64,000 nucleotides of DNA, taken from assembly GCA_963737705.1 (NCBI GenBank), contig CAVTTP010000003.1:310001-374000 (forward strand), in the 5' to 3' direction. The notes below the pieces were generated by a model. It was not told the origin of the DNA, did no database searches, and was given only the letters and a program-made list of their open reading frames with translations. The translations under genes and the position numbers were made by a program. This DNA is from PALSA-607 sp963737705 (GTDB taxonomy: Bacteria; Actinomycetota; Actinomycetes; Acidothermales; Acidothermaceae). Below, piece after piece: positions 7,211 through 14,475 of this stretch (position 1 is the first letter of the stretch; the number at the start of each line of letters is the position of its first letter).

Positions 7211-8374
7211 ATGGGTGTGATCATCGGGATGGACCCGCATAAGAGTTCCGCCACGATCGAGGTCGTCGACGAACGCGCAGTTGTGTTGAGTAGAGGCCGG
7301 TTCGGGACAGATCGTGCCGGTTATGCGCAGCTGCTCGCCACCGGCCGCAGGTTCGATGACCGGGTGTGGGCGGTGGAGGGGTGCAACGGGATCGGCAAGC
7401 ATCTTGCGCACCGTCTGGTGCACGACGGTGAGACGGTGATCGATGTGCCGGCGAAGCTGTCCGCCCAGGTGCGGGTGTTCGCCACCGGTAACGGCCGCAA
7501 GACCGATCCGGTCGATGCGCATTCGGTCGCGCTGGCCGCGCTGCGGGCCCCCGGCTTAGCGCACGTCGTTGTCGATGATGACCTGCTGGTGATGGGCATG
7601 CTCGCCGACCGACGTGACGAGCTCGGCCGAGCACGAACCCAGACCATCAACCGGCTGCACCGGCTGTTGTTGGACCTTTTCCCTGGCGGGGCGAAACAAT
7701 TCCTCACCTCCCACCAAGCCCGGGCACTCGTCGCCAGCATCAAACCGCGTGACCTGGTCGGCAAGACCCGGCGTCGGCTGGCGGTGGAGATTATCGTCGA
7801 GGTCGAGGCGATCGACAAGAAGATGAAGGTGTTGAAGAAGGAACTCACCGAGCTGGTCACCGCCCGCGGATCGACGCTGCTCGAGTTGAATGGCATCGGT
7901 CCTGCTGGTGCGGCACGGCTGCTCGCTGATGTCGGTGACATCCACCGCTTCACCGACCGCGACAAGTTCGCGTCCTGGAACGGCACCGCACCACTGGACG
8001 CGTCGTCTGGCAAACAAGAACGCCACCGACTCTCACGTGCGGGGAACCGGCGGATCAACCGCACCCTGCACATCATGGCGGTCGTGCAACTGCGCAACCC
8101 CAGCGAAGGCCGCAGCTACTACGACCACCGCAAAGCCGGCGGGATGCCGTCGATGATGGCTATGCGCGCGCTGAAACGACGCCTGTCCAACGTGGTGTTC
8201 GCCCGCATGCTCGAGGACCAGAGACGACGAGAAGAAACGGGCCCGGGTGGGCAATCGGGGACGACTCTTCACTCCAGCGCGACCGACCTAACCCCGGACA
8301 TCGGCTCTTCGAAGAAGCCACATCCCGGACCCGCCAACAACAAGCCTAGAACGCGGGTCCTCGCCGTGTCTTGA
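7211..8374 (+). CDS. IS110-family transposase
   Basis: This 387-residue transposase starts at ATG 7211 after a GAGGAGG ribosome site. The N-terminal RuvC-like DEDD domain shows all four acidic positions: Asp8 in GMDPHKSS, Glu56 in WAVEGCNG, and Asp99 and Asp102 in GRKTDPVDAHSVA. A helical linker spans about 130-220. The C-terminal Transposase_20 domain begins at about 225 (LLELNGIGPAGAARLLADVG), contains the SSGKQERHRLSRAGNRRIN segment with the Ser proposed to attack DNA, and ends with YYDHRKAGGMPSMMAMRALK. Length and order match complete IS110 transposases, so the protein looks intact and the element may be active. IS110 enzymes are guided by an RNA from the element's own non-coding end. Confidence 0.93.
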   Translation: MGVIIGMDPHKSSATIEVVDERAVVLSRGRFGTDRAGYAQLLATGRRFDDRVWAVEGCNGIGKHLAHRLVHDGETVIDVPAKLSAQVRVFATGNGRKTDPVDAHSVALAALRAPGLAHVVVDDDLLVMGMLADRRDELGRARTQTINRLHRLLLDLFPGGAKQFLTSHQARALVASIKPRDLVGKTRRRLAVEIIVEVEAIDKKMKVLKKELTELVTARGSTLLELNGIGPAGAARLLADVGDIHRFTDRDKFASWNGTAPLDASSGKQERHRLSRAGNRRINRTLHIMAVVQLRNPSEGRSYYDHRKAGGMPSMMAMRALKRRLSNVVFARMLEDQRRREETGPGGQSGTTLHSSATDLTPDIGSSKKPHPGPANNKPRTRVLAVS

Positions 8375-8443
8375 CACAAAGGGGAGCCAGATGTGTGCGG
8401 GCGAAGCGTTGAATTGTGACCAACGCTGTCAGACGATCTCGGA

Positions 8444-9016
8444 ATGGTTCAGATCGTTAGGCGCCGGTCTTTGCACCAACCGAGGTATCCAGATCGCAAG
8501 CGGGGGAAACTGGACGACACCATCTGGCGGCTCGTCGTGAAGCTTGCTGTGGCCGCGAGAGCGGGCGACAGGACCGGGTATCTGCGGGCGTTCCGCGAGC
8601 TTGCGTCCGAGTACACCCTTGGCAGTCAGCGGCTCGCTGGGGCCCACATCAAGTTCCTTCTCAGGCGGCAGCTCAATAGCACTCTCGGGGCCGCGCCGTC
8701 ACCTGCTGAAATCGAGGTATTCGCCGCCCGCATCCGGCCCCACTTTCATCTCGTTCTGCCCAACGAGTCGCACCTTCTGGAGCTACTTTTTACGGCAGCC
8801 TATGAACGCGGCGAGCCCGACGAAGCGGTTCGCGGTGCCACGTTTACATTGTGCGCCATGGCCGCGCTCGGCGTCCTGCTAGAGCACCCAGAACAGCAAC
8901 TGGCCGAAGCCCGCCCAGACCTAGAACGATGGTGTGCCGGTGGCGCCGACATCATTCGACGTATGTGTGAATCACCCGAGGTATTCCCCCACGTCGAACC
9001 ATCGGCTGAAGCGTGA
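8444..9016 (+). CDS. Hypothetical helical protein
   Basis: This 190-residue protein starts at ATG 8444, soon after the IS110 element. The sequence is mostly helical and soluble. It opens with a basic stretch (IVRRRSLHQPRYPDRKRGK), then LVVKLAVAARAGDRTGYLRAFRELA, and a central part with two predicted helix pairs (PSPAEIEVFAARIRPHFHLVL, LLFTAAYERGEPDEAVRGAT). The C-terminal end is acidic. No catalytic motif or membrane helix is visible and no family is recognised. The start is only moderately supported because no clear ribosome site precedes it. Confidence 0.6.
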   Translation: MVQIVRRRSLHQPRYPDRKRGKLDDTIWRLVVKLAVAARAGDRTGYLRAFRELASEYTLGSQRLAGAHIKFLLRRQLNSTLGAAPSPAEIEVFAARIRPHFHLVLPNESHLLELLFTAAYERGEPDEAVRGATFTLCAMAALGVLLEHPEQQLAEARPDLERWCAGGADIIRRMCESPEVFPHVEPSAEA

Positions 9017-9146
9017 TGGGTTCGCACCGCCAAGAACTCGCTGATCGAGCTTCATCGTTCCTAGGCGAAAACGACCGTCTCAGCGGCAGAGTCGGACGTT
9101 CGGACGGTGCCGATTTCGACTAGCGTTGCGGCGCCGGGAGGAATCC

Positions 9147-9410
9147 ATGATCCGCATCCAAGTCACGAACGACTGTTCGACCCCTCGCGTCTGGTTCGTT
9201 GAGCCCTACGGCGATGACATTCACCTTGAGCCCAAAGCCGTTCTCTCCATCGAGTTCGAGAACCTCGCTGACCTGACGATTGACGTCACCCTGACACCAG
9301 CAGGCGAAGCCGTTTGGGCATTCGCTGGCACCGATGGCGCGGACACCCTCCTGCCCGACGACCTAAAGGTCGACGGATCCAGCATTTGGCCGCCTAAGAA
9401 AGCCAACTAA
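9147..9410 (+). CDS. Small hypothetical beta-strand protein
   Basis: This 87-residue acidic protein begins at ATG 9147 after a GGGAGGA ribosome site. The longer open frame from 9126 has no such signal. Alternating hydrophobic strands (IRIQVTNDCSTPRVWFVEPYGDDIHL, AVLSIEFENLADLTIDVTL) suggest a small beta-sandwich. Family not recognised. It is convergent with the WapI-like gene at 9436-9900, with repeat copy 5 filling the 25-base gap. Confidence 0.65.
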   Translation: MIRIQVTNDCSTPRVWFVEPYGDDIHLEPKAVLSIEFENLADLTIDVTLTPAGEAVWAFAGTDGADTLLPDDLKVDGSSIWPPKKAN

Positions 9411-9432
9411 CGACATCGCGGCTACTTAGCCG
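9411..9432 (+). repeat. Intergenic repeat copy 5, hairpin-forming
   Basis: cgacATCGCGGCTACTTAGccg lies exactly in the gap between two convergent stops. CGGCT and AGCCG (9418-9431) can pair around ACTT, so this copy could act as a small bidirectional terminator. The core is identical to the copy at 6968-6993. Confidence 0.5.
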
Positions 9433-9435
9433 CCG

Positions 9436-9900
9436 CTAGCGCACCGGAAATTCCGTGAGTTCCGTGGTCCAGACCTCGGCCGCCTCAGCGAGTGTCGCAT
9501 CCGGGACGGCGATGTCCACGACGTAGCCAGTGTCAAACCGAACATCGTCGGTGCTCCCCGGCGGTGCGGACTCTTGTCGGAATACGAACCGAACCGTTAC
9601 GAGCGGCCCGCTTCGGTAGGCGATGTCAAGGCTGATGTTCGGCTCGACGGTGTACGGGCTTGTCGGAACCTCGGCTCCCGTGCCCGCCATGTGCAGCCAG
9701 GAAGCCAGCGCTTGCGCTTCGGTCGTCGTCAGACAGGGGTCCTCGAAGTGCCATGAGACGCGATCAGTGGCCACGTGCCCGCCGATGATCAGCCAGTTCG
9801 CATCCCACTCATGACCGGAGCCGTCCGCCGTCATCCCGGGGAACTGGTACCGGAGAACTCGAAGTTCCACAAACGAACTGTCGGTCGACGTTAGCCGCAC
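9436..9900 (-). CDS. WapI-family immunity-like protein
   Basis: This 154-residue protein contains the pattern of the WapI-family immunity group as I know it: an N-terminal VELRVLRYQFPG strand, then DANWLIIGG, a Trp strand (RVSWHFEDPCLTTTEAQALASWL), and an alternating beta C-terminal half (LDIAYRSGPLVTVRFVFRQES). In the family, members near polymorphic toxins act as immunity proteins, but many actinobacterial copies are orphans, as here. No toxin gene is visible nearby, so an immunity role is inferred from family resemblance only. It is convergent with the gene at 9147-9410. Confidence 0.55.
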   Translation of the reverse strand: MRLTSTDSSFVELRVLRYQFPGMTADGSGHEWDANWLIIGGHVATDRVSWHFEDPCLTTTEAQALASWLHMAGTGAEVPTSPYTVEPNISLDIAYRSGPLVTVRFVFRQESAPPGSTDDVRFDTGYVVDIAVPDATLAEAAEVWTTELTEFPVR

Positions 9901-9924
9901 TGATCCACTAGATCAGATCGCGGT

Positions 9925-11553
9925 TCAACCGTCGATCTGGACACATCCGCACATCGGCAGATGTTCGCGTTTCTGCTGGTGGACTATGCCGTCCAACACG
10001 CTTGTTGCGAGGGACGGCTGGTTCCACTCCACAGGCTGCGGCACTTCGACGGGGCGTGCCTGATCGTTGTGATGCAGTGCGTGACGGACGCTCCGAGACA
10101 ACGGCACTGCACCGAGCAAGCCAGCAGCTGACACTGCGCACAGTGCGAGCAATACGGTGCCGAACGCTGCCGCCGATGGGTGTGGCCCGATATGCGTACT
10201 CAGGCTCAGGAACAGGTCGCCGAACACGGTGATGCCCAGCACGATCGACAACTGCAGCACTGTCGTCAGCAAGCCGCTGGCATCTGCAGCCCTAGCTGGT
10301 GGTACTCGGACGAGTCCGTGCGCAAGCAGCGGGCTGAACGCGGCGCCCATGAACGCCCCGAGTACGAGCATCAACGGCACTAGCCAAAGGCCGCCGTGTG
10401 ATCCGTCGCGCAGCCCCAAGCCGACCAGCAAGTACCCGATCGCAGCACCGGAGAACCCGACCACTGGCAGGCTCGGGTGCCATGTGGTGGGGAGCTTGCG
10501 CCAGAAGAATCCGACGAGACCAAAGCCCGCACCGGCCGGCGCGAATGTGAGGCCCGCACGCAGTGGGCTCTCACCAAGGCCGCCCTGCAGGTGGAAGGCG
10601 AAGACAAAAAGGAACGCGCCGTACGCGATCATCCCGGCAGCCAACGCGACGAGCGCGCTGGGCAACCCTGGGCTGCGCACGACCTCGAGGTCGAGCAACG
10701 GTCGTCCACCGGTGGCTGCCACCCGCCGCTCGGCAAGCACGAACACAACGGCGAGCACAACACCTGCGGCTAACGCAATGAACGTCCATGCCGGCCAGCC
10801 TTCTTGGCGTCCGAGCACCAGCGGAAGCACAAGCAGCAACACGGCAGCCGAACCCAAGAGCAACCCGATCACGTCGAGGCCGTCGCGAACGCGGCCGACA
10901 ATCGCGCCGTCCGCCGGAAGCTTGCGGGTGGCCAGAATTACCGCGAGCACGCCGACCGGGACGTTGACGAAGAAGATCGATCGCCACGCGCTGTGGCCGA
11001 TGTTGAGGTCGACGAGTACGCCGCCGAGTATCTGGCCCGTCACACCGCCGATGGAAATCGCCGCACCATAGACACTGAACGCGCGGGTACGGCTCGCACC
11101 TGTGAAGCGCTTCTGAATGATGCTCAGCGTTTGCGGAACCATCGCTGCCGCGCCGATGCCCTGCACGACGCGCGACGCGATCAATACGCCGGTCGTCGGG
11201 GCGATGCCACACAGCAGCGACGCTGTCGTGAAGGTGATAAGTCCGGTGATGAAGAGCCGCTTGTGCCCGACGAGCGACCCGAGCCGCGCGCCAGTGATGA
11301 GCAGCATCGCGTACGCCACTGTGTAGCCGGCGACGATGAACTGCAGCCCTGCACCGCTCGCGTGCATATTCTTCTGGATGCTCGGGATCGCGACGTTCAC
11401 GATGGTCGCGTCGAGCAAGGCCATGAACTGAGCCATGACCAGGATCGCGAGCATCGTGCCGTCGCCGGTGCCTTCGACCGGAGGCGAGACCGAAATGCCC
11501 GTGCCATCAACGGGGCGGGACGACGGGATTGCCGCGGTAGTCGTGTTCGTCAT
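9925..11553 (-). CDS. MFS drug exporter, DHA2 (14-helix) type
   Basis: This protein of about 542 residues has some 14 predicted membrane helices, typical of the EmrB/QacA group of proton-driven exporters. Helix 1 contains AQFMALLDATIVNVAIPSIQ (motif D1 of DHA2), then GARLGSLVGHKRLF (motif A) and ASRVVQGIGAAAMVPQTLSII (motif C region). The start is ATG 11553. A longer in-frame extension upstream overlaps the regulator's promoter and is rejected. The C-terminal 40 residues (VEWNQPSLATSVLDGIVHQQ) extend past the last helix and end in a short Cys-containing tail that is unusual for the family. It is divergent from an XRE/MmyB-type regulator, the usual arrangement for a locally controlled efflux pump. 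Confidence 0.88.
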   Translation of the reverse strand: MTNTTTAAIPSSRPVDGTGISVSPPVEGTGDGTMLAILVMAQFMALLDATIVNVAIPSIQKNMHASGAGLQFIVAGYTVAYAMLLITGARLGSLVGHKRLFITGLITFTTASLLCGIAPTTGVLIASRVVQGIGAAAMVPQTLSIIQKRFTGASRTRAFSVYGAAISIGGVTGQILGGVLVDLNIGHSAWRSIFFVNVPVGVLAVILATRKLPADGAIVGRVRDGLDVIGLLLGSAAVLLLVLPLVLGRQEGWPAWTFIALAAGVVLAVVFVLAERRVAATGGRPLLDLEVVRSPGLPSALVALAAGMIAYGAFLFVFAFHLQGGLGESPLRAGLTFAPAGAGFGLVGFFWRKLPTTWHPSLPVVGFSGAAIGYLLVGLGLRDGSHGGLWLVPLMLVLGAFMGAAFSPLLAHGLVRVPPARAADASGLLTTVLQLSIVLGITVFGDLFLSLSTHIGPHPSAAAFGTVLLALCAVSAAGLLGAVPLSRSVRHALHHNDQARPVEVPQPVEWNQPSLATSVLDGIVHQQKREHLPMCGCVQIDG

Positions 11554-11580
11554 GCCCTCAGCATGGTTCTCAGCTCTGAC

Positions 11581-11654
11581 AGGTACCAGAGCGTACTTAT
11601 CCTGGTATTGGCTGTACCTGGCACCAGCGCTGGTGGCGGCGCACACTGGTACCC
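11581..11654. promoter_or_regulatory. Divergent operator region with repeated CTGGTA/TACCAG boxes
   Basis: The 101-base gap between exporter and regulator holds several copies of the same half-site: ggTACCAG at about 11582-11589, CTGGTA at about 11602-11607, tgTACCtgg with gcaCCAG at about 11613-11626, and CTGGTAcc directly before the regulator ATG. CTGGTA and TACCAG are mutual complements, so the pattern reads as repeated operator half-sites. The likeliest binder is the adjacent regulator. Confidence 0.5.
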
Positions 11655-12542
11655 ATGACCGCCCTCGAGGACTCGATCCTGACGCCGGAACCGGCTGAGG
11701 TTGCTCCCAGCTCACTTGCCGGACATCGCCGACGAGAGCTTGCTGAGTTCCTGCGCACCCGCCGCAGCAGGTTGCGCCCTGAGGACATCGGCCTCGCGCC
11801 AGGCGTCCGGCGGCGAACGCCCGGGCTGCGCCGCGAGGAGGTCGCCCAGGACGCCGGGGTTGGGGTCACTTGGTACACCTGGCTCGAGCAGGGCCGCCCG
11901 ATCAAGGCGAGCGGCCAGGTGCTCGATGCCGTCGCCCGTGCGCTGCGTCTCGATGAAGCCGAACGCGAGCACATGTACAAGCTCGCGGACCTGCCGGTCA
12001 AAGTGTCGACGTCGCCCGTTCGCGCGGTGTCGCCCGCCATCAGTGAGGTGTTGGCGGCCCTCGATCCGCTGCCGGCGTCGCTCATCAATAGCCGTTGGGA
12101 TCTACTCGCGAGCAACGACGCGCATCGGATGTTGTTCTCGCATTGGCATGACCACCCGTGCGGCATGCGCAACACGCTGTGGTGCATGTTCATGGAGCCT
12201 GACGTACGTGCCCACTACATCAACTTCGAGGACGAGGCGCCGCGAGCCGTCGCGCAGTTGCGGGCGGCGTTCGCGAACCACCTTGGCGAGCCGGTTTGGA
12301 CCGAGTTCATCGGCGAACTCACCGAGGGCAGTGCAGAGTTCGCGGGCATGTGGGCGCGTCATGACGTGGCCCGACCGGGGGCTCGCATCAAGAACTTTCT
12401 CGATCCGCGCGCCGGGTTGCTCCGCATCATCACCACCAGCCTCGCCGTCACGGAGATGCCTGAGTGCCGCATCATCGTCTACACGCCGGCCGACGAAGAG
12501 ACGCGTACGCGACTCCCACTGACGCGAGTCCCGGTCGGCTGA
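11655..12542 (+). CDS. XRE-family regulator with MmyB-like ligand domain
   Basis: This 295-residue protein has an N-terminal helix-turn-helix of the XRE type: ELAEFLRTRRSRLRPEDIGL, then TPGLRREEVAQDAGVGVTWYTWLEQGR, then the helix KASGQVLDAVARALRLDEAER. The C-terminal two thirds (about 110-280) match the MmyB-like ligand-binding domain, with LLASNDAHRMLFSHW, WCMFMEPDVRAHYINFEDEA and a final RIIVYTPADEE. These regulators usually control a neighbouring transporter or reductase in response to a small molecule. Divergence from the DHA2 exporter and shared CTGGTA boxes support control of that gene. The ATG follows the last box directly and lacks a Shine-Dalgarno site, so the mRNA may be leaderless. 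Confidence 0.9.
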   Translation: MTALEDSILTPEPAEVAPSSLAGHRRRELAEFLRTRRSRLRPEDIGLAPGVRRRTPGLRREEVAQDAGVGVTWYTWLEQGRPIKASGQVLDAVARALRLDEAEREHMYKLADLPVKVSTSPVRAVSPAISEVLAALDPLPASLINSRWDLLASNDAHRMLFSHWHDHPCGMRNTLWCMFMEPDVRAHYINFEDEAPRAVAQLRAAFANHLGEPVWTEFIGELTEGSAEFAGMWARHDVARPGARIKNFLDPRAGLLRIITTSLAVTEMPECRIIVYTPADEETRTRLPLTRVPVG

Positions 12543-12560
12543 CGCCAGCAGTTCTGGCGT
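12542..12560. terminator. Hairpin between convergent genes
   Basis: ACGCCAG (12542-12548), loop CAGTT and CTGGCGT (12554-12560) form a perfect 7-base stem immediately after the regulator stop and just before the stop of the adenosyltransferase gene. There is no T-run, so it may act as a bidirectional structural stop. Confidence is limited for that reason. Confidence 0.5.
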
Positions 12561-12569
12561 GACTCCGTA

Positions 12570-13157
12570 TCAGCGGCTACCCGCGGGCTTCCAGAGCACA
12601 TCGCCGTCCCCGCCCGCGGTCGTCGTGTTGGCATAGCGCGCAAGCACGAAGAGCAGGTCGGACAACCGGTTCAAGTAGCGCGCCGGCAGCGGGCTCATCG
12701 ATGCGCCGTGCTCTCGAAGAGCCAACCAGGTCTGGCGTTCGGCTCGACGCACGATTGTGCGTACGACGTGCAACAGCGCCGCTCCCGCACTGCCACCGGG
12801 CAGGACGAAACTCGCGAGTTCGGGCAGCAGCGCGTTGTAGTGATCGATCGCCTGTTCGATGCGCGCAATATCTGACTCGAGGATCCGCAATGGGATCGTG
12901 CGCGGGTTTTCGATGACCGGAGTAGCCAGGTCGGCCCCCACGTCGAACAGGTCGTTTTGTACGCGGAGCAACAACTCTTGGACGTCGACCGGCAGGCCGC
13001 CCAGGGCCAGCGCGACGCCAAGCGCCGAGTTGGCCTCGTCACAGTCGCCGAACGCGGCCAGCCGCTGGTCGGATTTCGGTGTGCGGGAGCCGTCGACGAG
13101 TGCGGTCGTGCCGTCGTCGCCGGTCTTGGTGTAGATGCGCGTCAAGTGAACAGGCAT
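12570..13157 (-). CDS. pduO: Corrinoid adenosyltransferase, PduO type
   Basis: This 195-residue enzyme transfers the adenosyl group of ATP to reduced cobalamin, making adenosylcobalamin in the cytoplasm. The PduO/MMAB signature is clear: N-terminal TRIYTKTGDDGTTALVDGSR (ATP-binding loop), then LAAFGDCDEANSALGVAL, the helix QNDLFDVGADLATP, a FVLPGG motif, and VVRTIVRRAERQTW containing the conserved Arg and Glu. Length matches the family. The methylmalonyl-CoA genes further along (epimerase, meaB) belong to a pathway whose mutase needs this coenzyme. It is convergent with the regulator at 11655 and divergent from murA. Confidence 0.93.
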   Translation of the reverse strand: MPVHLTRIYTKTGDDGTTALVDGSRTPKSDQRLAAFGDCDEANSALGVALALGGLPVDVQELLLRVQNDLFDVGADLATPVIENPRTIPLRILESDIARIEQAIDHYNALLPELASFVLPGGSAGAALLHVVRTIVRRAERQTWLALREHGASMSPLPARYLNRLSDLLFVLARYANTTTAGGDGDVLWKPAGSR

Positions 13158-13194
13158 GTTCGGAGCCTACGGAATTACGGGCTAACATGCGGCG

Positions 13195-14475
13195 ATGGAA
13201 CGGATCCGGGTCACGGGTGGTGCACGGCTGGCGGGTGAAGTCACCGTCGCCGGCGCGAAGAACAGCGTGCTGAAGCTGATGGCGGCTGCCCTGCTCGCTC
13301 CTGGCCGCACCACGATTACTCAGGTCCCGGGCATTCTCGACGTCGACATCATGGCGGAGTTGCTGCGGCGCCTCGGTTGTGAGATCGAGAGCACGCCTGG
13401 GCGACTGGTCATCGACGTCCCTGACCAGATCGGTGACGAAGCCGACTATGACCTCGTGCGTCGACTGCGTGCATCGATCGCGGTGCTCGGTCCGCTGCTG
13501 GCCCGATGCGGCGAGGCACACGTCGCGCTGCCAGGCGGCGACAACATCGGTTCGCGCGGACTCGACCTGCACGTGGCTGGGCTGCAGAAACTCGGAGCTG
13601 AACTCGAGAGCGAGCACGGCTATCTGATCGCGCGAGCACCCAACGGACTCGTCGGCGCGCCGGTGTGGCTCGACTTCCCCAGTGTCGGGGCCACCGAGAA
13701 CCTGATGATGGCCGGCGTGCTTGCGCGCGGCACGACCATCATCGACAACGCGGCACGCGAACCCGAGATCGTCGACCTCGCGCGGATGCTGCAGGGCATG
13801 GGCGCGAAAGTCGATGGAGCGGGGAGTTCGACGATCGAAGTCCAGGGCGTGACGGCGCTGTCGCCGACGAGCCACTCCACCGTGCCCGACCGCATTGTCG
13901 CTGGCACGTTCGCGATGGCCGCAGTCATGACGCAAGGCGATGTCGAGATTCACAACGCGCGGCCCGAGCATCTGGAGATCGTGCTCGACCGGCTCGTTGG
14001 ATGCGGTGCGGCGGTCAGCGAACTCGACGACGGCTTCCACGTCGAGATGAACGGTCGCGCATCCGCAGTCGACGTCGTGACGTTGCCGTATCCCGGCTTC
14101 CCGACTGACTTCCTCCCGATGATCATCGCGCTGAACTCTGTCGCGGACGGCGCCGCCATGGTCACGGAAAACGTGTTCGAGGGCCGCTTTCGATTCATCC
14201 AGGAGTTGGTGCGTCTCGGCGCCGACATCCGCACCGATGGTCACCACGCGGTAATTCGCGGCCGGGAAAGGCTTTCTGGGGCTCCCGTCGAGGCGACGGA
14301 CATCAGGGCTGGTGCTGGTCTCGTGCTGGCCGGTCTCGTCGCCGATGGCGTGACGACGGTGAGCGAACTGCACCACATTGATCGCGGGTACGCCGACTTC
14401 GTGCAGCAGCTTCAGGCGTTGGGCGCCGACGTGGTTCGCGAGCATGACCCGTCGGCCGTGGCGTTCGACCAGTGA
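13195..14475 (+). CDS. murA: UDP-N-acetylglucosamine 1-carboxyvinyltransferase, Asp-type
   Basis: This 426-residue enzyme catalyses the first committed step of peptidoglycan synthesis, transfer of enolpyruvate from PEP to UDP-GlcNAc in the cytosol. The two EPSP-synthase-like halves are intact: Lys22 in AGAKNS, RASIAVLGPLLARCG, and later NARPEHLEIVLDRL and FPTDFLPMIIAL. The loop that in most bacteria reads PGGC is PGGD here, with Asp116 in place of the fosfomycin-reactive Cys115. The same change in mycobacteria keeps activity and gives intrinsic fosfomycin resistance. The start ATG 13195 gives a normal N-terminus. The stop overlaps the GTG of the next gene by four bases, so the two are translationally coupled. 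Confidence 0.96.
   Translation: MERIRVTGGARLAGEVTVAGAKNSVLKLMAAALLAPGRTTITQVPGILDVDIMAELLRRLGCEIESTPGRLVIDVPDQIGDEADYDLVRRLRASIAVLGPLLARCGEAHVALPGGDNIGSRGLDLHVAGLQKLGAELESEHGYLIARAPNGLVGAPVWLDFPSVGATENLMMAGVLARGTTIIDNAAREPEIVDLARMLQGMGAKVDGAGSSTIEVQGVTALSPTSHSTVPDRIVAGTFAMAAVMTQGDVEIHNARPEHLEIVLDRLVGCGAAVSELDDGFHVEMNGRASAVDVVTLPYPGFPTDFLPMIIALNSVADGAAMVTENVFEGRFRFIQELVRLGADIRTDGHHAVIRGRERLSGAPVEATDIRAGAGLVLAGLVADGVTTVSELHHIDRGYADFVQQLQALGADVVREHDPSAVAFDQ

Larger units (their letters stand above)
6994..8400 (+). mobile_element. IS110-family insertion sequence (ends approximate)
   Basis: The element comprises a long left non-coding end of about 215 bases, a single transposase gene and a short right end. 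This asymmetry is typical of the IS110 group, whose members have no long terminal inverted repeats and make no target duplication. For that reason I cannot place the ends exactly. The left limit is set at repeat copy 4 and the right limit shortly after the transposase stop. It sits in the accessory zone among orphan genes. Confidence 0.6.

Noticed and set aside
594..9432. Integron cassette array with attC sites
   Set aside because: The repeats lack the GTTRRRY/RYYYAAC ends and long imperfect arms of attC sites, and no integron integrase is visible.
10804..11658. A 284-codon plus-strand frame opposite the MFS exporter
   Set aside because: It is antisense to a well-supported membrane exporter and crosses the divergent promoter. 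The predicted protein is highly charged and repetitive.
13039..14445. A 468-codon open frame on the strand opposite murA
   Set aside because: It is the antisense shadow of a clear murA gene. The composition is Arg/His-rich with no motif, as expected from high-GC codon use.
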